Shown: positions 18,408 to 27,316 of the stretch, piece after piece
Position numbering within the stretch: position 1 is the stretch's first letter
Layout of the letters: each line of letters starts with the position of its first letter
NCBI RefSeq assembly: GCF_014694385.1
Contig: NZ_JAAOCA010000003.1
Location: forward strand, 180,255 to 244,254
From: Pseudomonas typographi
Lineage (GTDB): Bacteria > Pseudomonadota > Gammaproteobacteria > Pseudomonadales > Pseudomonadaceae
Reading direction: 5' to 3'
DNA: 64,000 nt
Made by a program: the position numbers and the translations under genes
The notes under the pieces: generated by a model
Told to the model about the DNA's origin: nothing
What the model saw: the letters and a program-made list of their open reading frames with translations, nothing else
Databases searched by the model: none

Positions 18408-19325
18408 ATGAACGTCGACCTGAACGACTTGCGTGCATTTATCGCCGTCGCCCAAGCCCGGGGGTTTCGTGACGGTGCCCGCCGCACGGGCAGCAGCGCG
18501 TCACGGTTGAGCGATGCCCTGCGCCGGCTAGAGGCGCAATTGGGCGTGCGCCTATTACACCGCAGCACCCGCAGCGTGGTGCTCACTGAGGTCGGCCAGC
18601 AATTACTCGACCGTTTGCTGCCGGCGCTGGATGAGGTGAATAGCGCGCTGGATGTGGTCAATGGTTTTCGTGACCTGCCGGCCGGCACGCTGCGGCTGAA
18701 CGTGCCCGTGGTGGCGGCGCGGCTGGTGCTGCCCAAGCTGTTGCCGGGTTTTTTCGCGGCGTACCCGCATATACAGGTGCAGGTGATCACCGAAGACAGC
18801 TTCGTCGACGTATTGGCCAGCGGCTGCGACGCCGGCATTCGCTACGAAGAGCGTTTGGAGCAAGACATGGTCGCGGTGCCGATCGGCCCCCGGCTGCAAC
18901 GCTTCGCTGCCGCAGCGGCGCCGGTTTACCTGGCCCGGCATGGCCAGCCGCAGCACCCCAATGAGTTGCTGCAGCACGCCTGCCTGCGCGGTCGTTTTCC
19001 CAGCGGCGTAGTGGCCAGCTGGGAGTTCGAGCGCGACGGCCAGGTAATCCACGTCGACCCCGAAGGGCCGCTGGAGGTGCGCATCGGTGCCGGCACGGAA
19101 CTGGCGGTCGAGCTGGCGATGGCGGGCAGCGGCATCGTGTTTCTGTTCGAAGACTGGCTACGCCCACACCTGGCTAGCGGTGCGCTGGCGCCAGTGCTCA
19201 AGCCTTGGTGGCCAAGCTTTTCTGGGCCGTTTTTGTATTACCCGGGGCGGCGCCTGCTGCCCGCCCCGTTGCGCGCGTTCGTGGATTACATCAAGCAAAC
19301 GCCGTGGCCCGTGGAGGAAAGCTGA
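18408..19325 (+). CDS. LysR-family transcriptional regulator
   Basis: A 305-residue LysR protein. The winged helix-turn-helix occupies residues 1-60 (LNDLRAFIAVAQARGFRDGA, then SASRLSDALRRLEAQLGVRLLHR), followed by an effector-binding domain. It is divergent from the aldo/keto reductase across about 100 bp that contains a TATAGT -10-like hexamer at 18374-18379; it probably controls that gene. The start at 18408 matches the conserved family N-terminus. Confidence 0.92.
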   Translation: MNVDLNDLRAFIAVAQARGFRDGARRTGSSASRLSDALRRLEAQLGVRLLHRSTRSVVLTEVGQQLLDRLLPALDEVNSALDVVNGFRDLPAGTLRLNVPVVAARLVLPKLLPGFFAAYPHIQVQVITEDSFVDVLASGCDAGIRYEERLEQDMVAVPIGPRLQRFAAAAAPVYLARHGQPQHPNELLQHACLRGRFPSGVVASWEFERDGQVIHVDPEGPLEVRIGAGTELAVELAMAGSGIVFLFEDWLRPHLASGALAPVLKPWWPSFSGPFLYYPGRRLLPAPLRAFVDYIKQTPWPVEES

Positions 19326-19425
19326 CTGCATCGTTTCGACGGTGGCTTTTGCTACCGGCCAACCGTTGGTTTCACCTGGCCAGTTAAGCTTAGACTGGTG
19401 CCTTACATTGACCTTGGAGGCGAGT

Positions 19426-20511
19426 ATGAGCACCCCGCGTTACACGATTGCAGTAATTCCGGGCGACGGTATCGGCAAGGAGGTGATGCCCGAAGGCGTG
19501 CGGGTATTGGCCGCCGCGGCCGAGCGGTTCGGTATCGAACTGCACTGGGCGTGGTTCGATTTCGCCAGTGCCGACTATTTCCTGGCCCACGGCAAGATGA
19601 TGCCAGACGACTGGTTTGCCACCCTCAAAGGCTTCGACGCGCTGTACTTCGGCGCGGTTGGCTGGCCAGACGTGGTACCGGATCACATCTCGTTGTGGCA
19701 GTCGCTGTTGCAGTTTCGTCGGGAGTTCGACCAGTACGTGAACTTGCGGCCCTGCCGGCTAATGCCCGGCGTGAAGGCGCCGCTGGCCGGGCGCGTACCG
19801 GGCGATATCGACTTCTGGGTGGTGCGCGAGAACACCGAGGGTGAATATTCAAGCGTGGGCGGGCGTATGTTCCCCGGCACCGAACGGGAGATCGTGATCC
19901 AGGAAACCGTGATGACCCGCGTGGGCGTGGACCGCATCCTGAAGTTCGCCTACGAGTTGGCCCAGCGGCGGCCGAAGAAACACCTCACCTCAGCCACCAA
20001 GTCCAATGGCATCGCCATCACCATGCCTTACTGGGATGAACGCGTCGCTGCCATGCACGCGCAATACCCGCAGGTAAAGGTCGACAAGTACCACATCGAC
20101 ATCCTCACCGCGAACTTCGTGCTGCACCCGGACTGGTTCGACGTGGTGGTGGCGAGCAACTTGTTCGGCGATATTCTTTCCGACCTGGGCCCTGCGTGCA
20201 CGGGCACCATTGGTATTGCGCCGTCCGCCAACATCAACCCGGAGCGTACCTTCCCCAGCCTGTTCGAGCCGGTACATGGTTCGGCCCCCGACATCGCGGG
20301 CCTTGGCATCGCCAACCCGATCGGGCAGATCTGGTGTGGCGCCATGATGCTCGAACACCTGGGCCATGCCGAAGCGGGCGCGGCGGTGGTCCAGGCCATC
20401 GAGGCGGTGCTCGCCAAGGGCCCGGACCACGCCCCGTTGACCCGCGACATCGGTGGCAGCGGCAGCACCGAGGCCTTGGGCCGCGCCATCGCTGCGGCGG
20501 TGAGCGGATGA
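19426..20511 (+). CDS. tartrate dehydrogenase / D-malate dehydrogenase (TtuC/DmlA family)
   Basis: A 361-residue member of the isocitrate/isopropylmalate dehydrogenase family. The N-terminal IAVIPGDGIGKEVMPEG and the substrate-binding FWVVRENTEGEYSSVGGRM are typical of the tartrate dehydrogenase branch, as are ITMPYWDERVA and HGSAPDIAGLGIANPIG. The enzyme oxidatively decarboxylates tartrate or D-malate with NAD and a divalent metal. A strong ribosome site (TTGGAGG) precedes the start. It overlaps the Nudix gene by 4 bp. Isopropylmalate dehydrogenase is less likely because no leucine genes are near. Confidence 0.88.
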   Translation: MSTPRYTIAVIPGDGIGKEVMPEGVRVLAAAAERFGIELHWAWFDFASADYFLAHGKMMPDDWFATLKGFDALYFGAVGWPDVVPDHISLWQSLLQFRREFDQYVNLRPCRLMPGVKAPLAGRVPGDIDFWVVRENTEGEYSSVGGRMFPGTEREIVIQETVMTRVGVDRILKFAYELAQRRPKKHLTSATKSNGIAITMPYWDERVAAMHAQYPQVKVDKYHIDILTANFVLHPDWFDVVVASNLFGDILSDLGPACTGTIGIAPSANINPERTFPSLFEPVHGSAPDIAGLGIANPIGQIWCGAMMLEHLGHAEAGAAVVQAIEAVLAKGPDHAPLTRDIGGSGSTEALGRAIAAAVSG

Positions 20512-20921
20512 GCAGGGCGTTTTCCGGGGCAAAAATAGCCGTGCTGTGTGATGGGCAGGTACTGGCCTACCAGCGCGACGCCAAGCCGGATATTCCCTGG
20601 CCAGGGCTATGGGACCTGCCCGGCGGCGGCCGCGAAGGCGCTGAAAGCCCGCTGGAATGCGCGCTGCGCGAAACCTTCGAGGAGTTCGCACTGACCATCG
20701 ACCCGGCCACTGTCAGCGTGGGCCAGGTGTATCCGGGGCGCAGCGCCGGGGCCTTGCCCACCTGGTTTTTTATCGCCCATGTGGGGCCGGGCACCTTTGG
20801 CCAGGTGCGCTTCGGTGATGAAGGCCAGCGCTGGGCGGTGCTGCCCATCGGCGACTTTATCGCCCGCGACGACGCGGTGCCGCACCTGCAACAGCGCTTG
20901 CGTGCCTTACTGGGCCGCTGA
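20508..20921 (+). CDS. Nudix hydrolase
   Basis: A 137-residue Nudix protein. The Nudix box G-x5-E-x7-RE-x2-EE is complete in GGREGAESPLECALRETFEEF, near residues 43-64, preceded by WPGLWDLPGG as in MutT-like NTP pyrophosphohydrolases. Start overlaps the dehydrogenase stop by 4 bp, so expression is coupled. A perfect CTTGCCC/GGGCAAG hairpin (20922-20937) starts right after the stop codon, but no T run follows. Substrate unknown. Confidence 0.9.
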   Translation: MSRAFSGAKIAVLCDGQVLAYQRDAKPDIPWPGLWDLPGGGREGAESPLECALRETFEEFALTIDPATVSVGQVYPGRSAGALPTWFFIAHVGPGTFGQVRFGDEGQRWAVLPIGDFIARDDAVPHLQQRLRALLGR

Positions 20922-21066
20922 CTTGCCCCTGGGCAAGGCGCTGCACCATTAGCCTCAGGGTAAGCGATGGTTGGCAGCCCCATCGCAGCGGGCGCATTAA
21001 GCATTGGACGATATAAACCGTCAGGGGTACCCTCGCCGGTTCCAAAACCTTGCGCTAGAGCCTTAC

Positions 21067-21996
21067 ATGCACACCGTCGTTGCTGTCGTATTGCCGATTT
21101 TCGCGTTGATCCTGCTCGGCTATCTGTGCCGGCGCACTGACCGGCTGGGGCCGGCGGCGGCCTCGGAGATCAACCGCATGGTGGTATGGCTGTGCCTGCC
21201 CGCCCTGCTGTTCAAGGTAACCGCCACCACCACCTGGGCGCAGATCTGGCAGCCGGGTTTCGTGCTGTCGTTCAGCGCCGGCTGCCTGCTGGTGTTCGCG
21301 GCTACCGTGGGCTGGCGCCTGCGCCAAGGTCATAACCTGGTAGAGGCCAGCATCGACGGGTTAAGCGCCGGTTACGCCAATACCGGGTACATCGGCATCC
21401 CGTTGTGCCTGTTGGTGTTCGGCCAACAAGGCTTGGAGCCGGCACTGATCGCCTCGTTGATCGTGGTCTGTGTGCTGTTTGCCGTCGCCGTGGTGTGTAT
21501 CGAGGTGGGCTTGCAGCAAGAAAAACACCTTGGCCGGGCGCTGTTCACGGTGATCAAGGCCTTGGCCCGTAACCCGCTGGTAGTGTCTCCTATTCTTGGT
21601 GCCGGTTGGGCGGCCAGCGGCCTCGGGCTGGCCGAGCCGGTGTTGCACTTGCTCGATATGTTGGCCACGGCGACCACACCCTGTGCGCTGATTTCCCTTG
21701 GGCTGTTCTTGGCGCAAAAACAGCAAGGCCGACAAACCGGGGCCTGGCCGTTGGTGCTGATCAAGCTGGTAGGCCAACCGGCGCTCACGGCCTTTTTGGC
21801 CTACCGGGTGTTCAGCCTCCCGCCGCTGTGGGCCCATTCAGCATTGCTGCTCAGTGCGCTACCGACCGGCACCGGCCCCTTTATGTTGGCCGAGTACTAC
21901 CAGCGCGAAGCGGGCGTGGTGTCGCGCAGCATTTTGTTATCCACCTTGTGTTCGTTGCTCACCTTGTCATTGTGCCTGTTCTGGTTAGGTGCTTGA
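21067..21996 (+). CDS. AEC-family transporter (auxin efflux carrier superfamily)
   Basis: A 309-residue membrane protein of about ten segments with the AEC-family N-terminus VVLPIFALILLGYLCRR and the mid-protein GLSAGYANTGYIGIPL. Bacterial relatives move malonate, malate or other anions. I take the ATG at 21067, where the family N-terminus begins. Its 3' end overlaps that of the convergent sensor kinase gene by 12 bp (21985-21996). Confidence 0.88.
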   Translation: MHTVVAVVLPIFALILLGYLCRRTDRLGPAAASEINRMVVWLCLPALLFKVTATTTWAQIWQPGFVLSFSAGCLLVFAATVGWRLRQGHNLVEASIDGLSAGYANTGYIGIPLCLLVFGQQGLEPALIASLIVVCVLFAVAVVCIEVGLQQEKHLGRALFTVIKALARNPLVVSPILGAGWAASGLGLAEPVLHLLDMLATATTPCALISLGLFLAQKQQGRQTGAWPLVLIKLVGQPALTAFLAYRVFSLPPLWAHSALLLSALPTGTGPFMLAEYYQREAGVVSRSILLSTLCSLLTLSLCLFWLGA

Positions 21997-24327
21997 GCGG
22001 CACTGCCGTAGGGCGTGCTCCAGCGCACCGAGCAGGGCTTCGCCGGGCGCTTTTGGCGGTTCGGCACTGGCGCAGGCTTCGATTTGCGCGGCACAGTCGG
22101 CCACCGGTTGTACCTTGACCACCAGGGCAGCGCCGAGGATTCGGTGAGCATGGTGCCGCACCTTCGGCCAATCGCTACCGGCCAATGCCTGCCGAAGCTC
22201 GGCCAGGTCTGCCTCGCAGGCGGTCACGAACATGGCCTGCAGCGATGGCTTCGCCGGGGCCGGCGCAGGCTCGTCGGCTGCCGGCAGCCAATGGGCCAAC
22301 TGCTCGGTCAATTGGGCCAGGCGCAGGGGTTTGGTGAGTATCGCGTCCATGCCAGCCTCGAGCGCCCGGGTACGATGGCGCTCATCGGTCGCCGCGGATA
22401 TGGCGATGATCGGCAGGCGCCGCCACCCGCGCTGGGCTTCCAACTGGCGGATGCGCCGGGCCACTTCATAGCCGTCGATTTGCGGCAGATAACAATCGAG
22501 CAGCAACGCCGCGTAAGCCTCGCCCGCCTGAAGCCGGGCAAGGCCCTGGTGGCCGTCGGCGACCATCACATAGGCATAGCCCAATGCGTTCAGTTGCAAC
22601 GCTAACGCCTGGCGGTTGATCGGGTGGTCTTCAATCACCAACACCGTGCCCGCCGCCCCTGACGCGTGGTTGGCTTCGGCCTCGCAACCCGGCGCGACCG
22701 TGGCTTCGGCGGCATCAGCCAGGCGCACCGGCAGGCTAAAGCTGAAGGTACTGCCCTGCCCCCATTGGCTGCGAACGGCAATGCTGCCACCCATCAGTTC
22801 CAGCAATTGCTTGCAGATCGCCAGGCCCAGGCCGCTGCCGCCGTATTCCCTCACCGTCGCCTGGCTAGCTTGGCTGAAGGCTTGAAACAGCTTGGTTTGC
22901 TGGCCGGCGGTAATACCGATACCCGAATCGCGCACGCTCACGTACAACTCCGGCCCCGGCCGCAACTGCGCTTGCACGTCGATAACGCCGTGCTCGGTGA
23001 ACTTCACTGCGTTGGACAACAAGTTCGACAGCACTTGGCGCAAACGCACGGGGTCTACCCACATCACCGGTTGGGCGCTCAAACCCTGGCTGTCGAGCAC
23101 CAGGCTTACCGCTTTGGTTTGGGCCTGCAGGCGATGGATGTCGGCGACCGATTCAAGCAAGCGCACCACATGGGTGGGCTGCTCGTCGAGTTGCAGCTTG
23201 CGCGCGTCGAGCCGCGATACGTCCAGTACATCATCGAGCAGTTCGAGCAAGGCGCTGGAAGAGTCGTTGGCCAAGTTCAACAGGTTACGCTGGCTGTCGT
23301 TGAGGGGGGTACGGCGCAACAACTCCAACGATGCCTGTACCGCATTCATCGGTGTGCGAATTTCGTGGCTCATGACCGCCAAGAAGCTGGACTTGGCTTT
23401 TTCGCTCGCCTGCGCGACCCGTTGCGCCAGCCGGGCGCGCCGTGCCAGCCAGGCCAGCAGCAACAACACACCGAGCAAGCCAGCCGCTTCCGGCCAGCGG
23501 TGGTAGGCGATGGCTGCCAGGGTCGGTTTGCCCAGGTTCCCGGTGTCGACCCAGCGTGCTTCGATGGCATTGCGATCCATGCTGCTTAACTGCGCCAGGG
23601 CTTTGTCGACGATATGCTGCAGTGTCGGGTTGCCGGGGGCAACGCCCATGCTGAGCACCACCGGCATATCCGCGAGGATGCCAGCGATGCGTAGGGTTTC
23701 GGGGTAATCCCGGCGCATGGCCGGCTGCAGCACCAGGTCAAGGCCCACCGCCGCGAACGCCTCGCCATTGGCTACCGCGTTAAGCGCCTGGTCGCTACGG
23801 TCGAATTGCAACAAGGTGATATCAGCACACACTTCGCGCAGGTAATGTTCATAACCGCCACTGCGGCGAATGGCGACCACTTTACCCTTGAGCTTCTGTG
23901 GGCTGAACATCAATGGGCTGTCGTCGCGCCCAATGATCACCGAGGCGCCAACAAAAAAGGGGTCGCTCAGTAACATTTGGTCCAGCACCCGGTCGCTGGC
24001 CAGGCGTACCGACACCGCAGGCACGAGGTCGAGGTCGCCACTGCGCAGGCGCCGAACGGTTTCGTGCCAACTGGCACTCGGGGCCAATTCAAAGCGCAGG
24101 CCGGTGATGGACGCTATCCGGTCGATATACGCCCGTGTGAGGCCGCGGTGCTCACCATTAACCACATATTCAACGGGCCAATTGGGCCGGATGGCATAAC
24201 GCACCACCGGGTGCTGCGCCATCCATGCCTGCTCTGCCTCGGTAAAAATGGCGGCGCTGGCCGACCAGGGCAACAGCAGCCAGGCGCAAGCCCAAACGAT
24301 GCGGCCCCAGTAATGGCACCTGCTCAA
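21985..24327 (-). CDS. hybrid sensor histidine kinase of the BvgS/EvgS type
   Basis: A 780-residue membrane sensor. Signal peptide 1-26; one periplasmic bacterial solute-binding (venus flytrap) domain about 35-262; membrane segment about 279-297; DHp domain with phospho-histidine H321 in MSHEIRTPMN; ATPase domain with N439 in the N box and DSGIG, GGSGLGL boxes; receiver domain with phospho-aspartate D611; C-terminal Hpt domain with likely H728 in AHRILGAA. This His-Asp-His chain then passes phosphate to the response regulator encoded just upstream, whose stop overlaps this start by 4 bp. Only one flytrap domain is present where BvgS and EvgS have two. No PAS domain is evident between membrane and DHp. 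Confidence 0.93.
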   Translation of the reverse strand: MSRCHYWGRIVWACAWLLLPWSASAAIFTEAEQAWMAQHPVVRYAIRPNWPVEYVVNGEHRGLTRAYIDRIASITGLRFELAPSASWHETVRRLRSGDLDLVPAVSVRLASDRVLDQMLLSDPFFVGASVIIGRDDSPLMFSPQKLKGKVVAIRRSGGYEHYLREVCADITLLQFDRSDQALNAVANGEAFAAVGLDLVLQPAMRRDYPETLRIAGILADMPVVLSMGVAPGNPTLQHIVDKALAQLSSMDRNAIEARWVDTGNLGKPTLAAIAYHRWPEAAGLLGVLLLLAWLARRARLAQRVAQASEKAKSSFLAVMSHEIRTPMNAVQASLELLRRTPLNDSQRNLLNLANDSSSALLELLDDVLDVSRLDARKLQLDEQPTHVVRLLESVADIHRLQAQTKAVSLVLDSQGLSAQPVMWVDPVRLRQVLSNLLSNAVKFTEHGVIDVQAQLRPGPELYVSVRDSGIGITAGQQTKLFQAFSQASQATVREYGGSGLGLAICKQLLELMGGSIAVRSQWGQGSTFSFSLPVRLADAAEATVAPGCEAEANHASGAAGTVLVIEDHPINRQALALQLNALGYAYVMVADGHQGLARLQAGEAYAALLLDCYLPQIDGYEVARRIRQLEAQRGWRRLPIIAISAATDERHRTRALEAGMDAILTKPLRLAQLTEQLAHWLPAADEPAPAPAKPSLQAMFVTACEADLAELRQALAGSDWPKVRHHAHRILGAALVVKVQPVADCAAQIEACASAEPPKAPGEALLGALEHALRQCRSST

Positions 24328-25022
24328 ATGCCCAAGCGCTCGCGGTTTTTGAACAGTTCGTTGTTATTGCAAATGCCCAACTTATGGAAGGCCGATTGTT
24401 TTTGCGCGCTGATCGTTTTAATACTGCGTGAAAATTTATTTGCAATATCGGTAACCGTCATGCCTTCGAGCATGCAGCGCAGCACTTCATTTTCCCGCGG
24501 GGTCAGTGCCGCCACGCTGATATTGCGTACGTAAGACTCTACCGGCGGTAGGTCCGCATCCAGTGGCACGCTATGAATACTGGCCTCGCTAATGCGCTCC
24601 TGCATGGGCGCATGTACCCAGACTTCACCCTGGGCCACCTTGTGCACCGCTTCGAGTAAGTCTTCGGCCCTGAGTTCTTTACCGTAGAAGCCCCGCGCGC
24701 CAGCCTTGAGGGCTAGAGATACCATGGCCGGCGTATGCAGCGCGGAGATTACGATGCAATAAGTACCTGAAAAGCGCCGTTCGATCTGGCGGATCAGGTT
24801 CACCCCGTCGTTTTCCGACGGCGCAAGTGAGAAATCGGTCAGTATGATATCCACCGGCTTGCCGGCCAACGCTTCGAACATCTCTACACTGCGAGTATAG
24901 GCGCCCACGATTTCGATCTGGGGGTCACTGCGCAAGGCTTGCGCCATGCCTTCCAAGATTAGCTCGTGATCATCGAGCAACGCGACTCGAACCGGGGCGC
25001 CTTTCAACTTTACGCTCATCAT
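24324..25022 (-). CDS. NarL/LuxR-family response regulator (BvgA/EvgA type)
   Basis: A 232-residue regulator. Receiver domain 10-130 with the acidic pair in LLDDHE and phospho-aspartate D63 in ILTDFSLAPSEND; a LuxR-type helix-turn-helix at about 170-228 (ALTPRENEVLRCMLEGMTVTDIA). The insertion after D63 and the helix sequence resemble RcsB/EvgA more than short NarL types. It is the first gene of a two-gene operon with the hybrid kinase. Target genes are unknown. Confidence 0.93.
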   Translation of the reverse strand: MMSVKLKGAPVRVALLDDHELILEGMAQALRSDPQIEIVGAYTRSVEMFEALAGKPVDIILTDFSLAPSENDGVNLIRQIERRFSGTYCIVISALHTPAMVSLALKAGARGFYGKELRAEDLLEAVHKVAQGEVWVHAPMQERISEASIHSVPLDADLPPVESYVRNISVAALTPRENEVLRCMLEGMTVTDIANKFSRSIKTISAQKQSAFHKLGICNNNELFKNRERLGI

Positions 25023-25361
25023 TTTCTTCCTGAAGCCTGGATCGCCGGGACGCCGGCCTGTTCGCTATCTATCGTCGGCCTTTTTTTTCAAAAGTAGGCG
25101 TTATGAAAAAAAAGTTTCGGCGGTTATACCGCTGCAAGTAACCCATACACTTGCACCTTGCCCTGCAGCCGTTTATTACGACAGTATATAGTTGATGTGC
25201 CGGCCCTTTATTAGCCTTCGCCGACTTTAATGTAACCCCCACACCGGGGAATATAAGATTAATCCCAAACTGATGGAAGGCAGGCACGCGTGCAGGCAAA
25301 TGTTCACCACAGGCGCTGCCCGGGCCAACCCGGCGGCTGCGCTGGCCTTAATGCATTCGGA

Positions 25362-25376
25362 TGATAATTGCTATCG
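25362..25376. promoter_or_regulatory. Fur-box-like site
   Basis: TGATAAT-T-GCTATCG matches the 7-1-7 Fur consensus (TGATAAT-N-ATTATCA) fully in the left arm and at four or five positions in the right arm. It overlaps a TTGCTA -35-like hexamer (25368-25373) that lies 17 bp from a GCTATT -10-like hexamer (25391-25396). Binding here would block a plus-strand promoter. Confidence 0.45.
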
Positions 25377-25402
25377 ATAGGTGTAATGCGGCTATTCGTT
25401 TG

Positions 25403-25546
25403 AACGGTGATAGGGTAGTTCCTGAAGCACGAACCTGCCCGGCCTGCCAGGCACCCCCCGCCGTCTGGCGTGGCGGGCCGTTTCCACTTCAGTCCTTTGG
25501 TGATACTTGTTGGCCACCCCCGTTTGGGCGGTGGCCTTTTTTATTT
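25403..25546 (+). ncRNA. candidate iron-responsive small RNA (RyhB/PrrF-like)
   Basis: From the predicted start near 25403 to the end of the terminator is about 143 nt, the size range of Pseudomonas PrrF RNAs. The segment CCTGAAGCACGA at 25421-25432 resembles the pairing core of enterobacterial RyhB as I remember it (CCTGAAAGCACGA). Two small hairpins follow (GCCTG-C-CAGGC at 25442-25452; CCCGCC/GGCGGG at 25457-25477), then a strong terminator. There is no ribosome site or credible reading frame. The assignment rests on the combination of Fur-like box, promoter spacing, core similarity and terminator; none alone is decisive, and it might instead be an unrelated small RNA. Confidence 0.45.
25512..25546 (+). 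terminator. strong rho-independent terminator
   Basis: GGCCACC (25512-25518) pairs with GGTGGCC (25530-25536), with an inner CCC/GGG extension, and is followed directly by TTTTTTATTT. No plus-strand protein gene precedes it, which is why a non-coding transcript is proposed. The nearest genes on both sides are on the minus strand. Confidence 0.85.
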
Positions 25547-25743
25547 CAGCCCAGCGCTGGCAGCGAAGTTCACGCCCTACCCCGCCCTCATCATTCACTG
25601 TTGCTAGGGCCTGCTGCTGCCACCGGCTCGGTAAGGCGAAGTTGCTATTGGGGGCACGGTACCCCATGGCAATCGGCACAACCCAGCCAAAACGACTGCT
25701 GATCGACGGCCCGTGGGCCGTGCCGTGCGATATCAACCGGGGG

Positions 25744-26988
25744 CTACGCCTTCGGAAGTTCGGCCTGCCGAGGCTGATGAAGCTGCCGCTTCATGGCGTA
25801 GATGGCCACGATAGCCGCGGCGAAGCCCGATGCGGCGCCGACGCCCAATGCCCAGCGTGGGCCTAGATGGTCAGCTACCCAACCTACGGCCGGTGCGCCA
25901 ATCGGCGTACAGCCAAGCGCTATGGCCAGGCGCAGTGCCATTACCCTGCCGCGCATGGCCGGCTCGGTAGTAAGTTGCATCAGGCTGTTGGTGGTGTTGG
26001 TGAAAGTCAACGCGGCCACACCAATGATGACCAGCGCGCCGGCGAACAGCCGATAGGTTGGGGCGATGGCGGCCAGTGTGCAGCCCAGGCCGAAAACAAT
26101 GGCGCCGATCAGTAGCGACGTGAACCGTGGCCGCCCGCGGCCGGCGGCAAGCAGCGCACCTGAGACGGTGCCGAGGGCCATGGTCGCCGACAGCAGGCCG
26201 TAGCCCCGTGCATCGGTGTGCAATGCACTGACGGCCATGGTCGAGATAAAGATCGGGAAATTTAACCCGAATGTACCGATCAAGAACAGCATGAACAGAA
26301 TCGCCTTGAGGTCCGGCCGGGCCCATACATAGCGAAACCCTTCGGTGAGGCTACCCTTGGCCCGTTGTGCCCGCGCATTCGCTCGCAAGGCGCAGACGCG
26401 CAGCAGGTTCAACGAAGCCAGCACCGCCATAAAGCTGGCGCCATTGAGCAGGAACGCCCAGCCCGTGCCTACCGAAGCGATGACCAGCCCGGCCACCGCC
26501 GGCCCGATCATTCGCCCGGCATTGAACGAGGTCGAGTTGAGCGCCACCGCGTTGGGCAGGTCCGCGTCGCCCACCAGCTCCGCCACGAAGGTATGGCGCA
26601 CCGGCGCATCGAATGCCGCCACGCAGCCCGACAAAAAGGCAAACACGTACACCTGCCAAAGCTGGACGATACCCGTGACGGTGAGCAGGCCGAGCGCCAA
26701 GGCAAGAACGCCCATGGCCGCTTGTGTGGCCATCAGCAGCTTGCGCTGGTTGTAATGGTCGGCTGCGAAGCCGGTCCAGGGCAACAGCAGCAACTGCGGC
26801 CCGAACTGCAGCGCCATGACCACGCCCACCGCCGAGGCATTGTGATGCGTGAGTTGGGTCAGCACCAGCCAATCCTGGGCGGTGCGTTGCATCCATGTAC
26901 CCACATTCGAGACTAGCGCGCCGGCCGCCCAGATACGGTAATTGGCGTTCCTCAGCGAACGAAAGACGCCTGTTCGCTGGGCGTTCAC
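25744..26988 (-). CDS. MFS transporter (EntS/MFS_3-like exporter)
   Basis: A 414-residue 12-segment major facilitator. The N-terminus FRSLRNANYRIWAAGALVSNVGTWMQRTAQDWLV is characteristic of the EntS-like DHA3 group. I choose the GTG ending at 26988, which overlaps the preceding stop by 4 bp (GTGA) and has AGGGGC upstream; a longer frame to 27039 lacks this. It is the last gene of a MarR-controlled four-gene operon and probably exports a toxic or signalling compound. Confidence 0.88.
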   Translation of the reverse strand: MNAQRTGVFRSLRNANYRIWAAGALVSNVGTWMQRTAQDWLVLTQLTHHNASAVGVVMALQFGPQLLLLPWTGFAADHYNQRKLLMATQAAMGVLALALGLLTVTGIVQLWQVYVFAFLSGCVAAFDAPVRHTFVAELVGDADLPNAVALNSTSFNAGRMIGPAVAGLVIASVGTGWAFLLNGASFMAVLASLNLLRVCALRANARAQRAKGSLTEGFRYVWARPDLKAILFMLFLIGTFGLNFPIFISTMAVSALHTDARGYGLLSATMALGTVSGALLAAGRGRPRFTSLLIGAIVFGLGCTLAAIAPTYRLFAGALVIIGVAALTFTNTTNSLMQLTTEPAMRGRVMALRLAIALGCTPIGAPAVGWVADHLGPRWALGVGAASGFAAAIVAIYAMKRQLHQPRQAELPKA

Positions 26989-27314
26989 GGTTGCCCCTGC
27001 GTATGGGCACCGTGGAAACGGCCAAAATAGCGCGCGCAAAACAGGCCCATAGCCAGGCCGCCGAGCCCAAGCGCCAGGGCATCGGCTGTATTTCTGAAGC
27101 CGAAATCACCGACGCGGCCAACGAGCAAGTAGCCGATAGCGATATTGAACGAGCCCCAGAGCACATTCACGGTCGATGATGACAACCCCTGCCCCGGCGG
27201 TTTCGCGAACGGGCTCTGGAACCGGCCACCCATTACGCCGCTGACGACGTGCGGCACGGCGTTCACCAACAGAGCACCGCCGCAGACGTAGGCCACCCAA
27301 TAAAGCCATTGCAT
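26985..27314 (-). CDS. small four-segment membrane protein
   Basis: A 109-residue protein with hydrophobic stretches near 3-27, 47-67 and 77-97 and no recognisable catalytic motif. It lies 2 bp after the isochorismatase-like gene and overlaps the MFS gene by 4 bp, so it is made together with both. The sequence is plausible as a DUF-type inner-membrane protein; I cannot name the family. A role as partner of the exporter is inferred only from the coupling. Confidence 0.75.
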   Translation of the reverse strand: MQWLYWVAYVCGGALLVNAVPHVVSGVMGGRFQSPFAKPPGQGLSSSTVNVLWGSFNIAIGYLLVGRVGDFGFRNTADALALGLGGLAMGLFCARYFGRFHGAHTQGQP

Positions 27315-27316
27315 AT

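Larger units (their letters stand above)
25023..25743. other. 721-bp gene-free region
   Basis: No convincing protein gene lies here. The left third (25080-25260) is AT-rich and should hold the promoter of the response regulator; a small GCGGT/ACCGC hairpin followed on the minus strand by eight T residues (25104-25132) could be an attenuator in its leader. The middle (25362-25546) holds a candidate Fur-regulated small RNA, listed separately. In 25547-25743 I see nothing definite. Confidence 0.6.

Noticed and set aside
25069..25299. 76-codon minus-strand frame upstream of the response regulator
   Set aside because: Crosses the AT-rich leader and hairpin; unusual composition (FFFITP) and no homology impression; probably untranslated leader.
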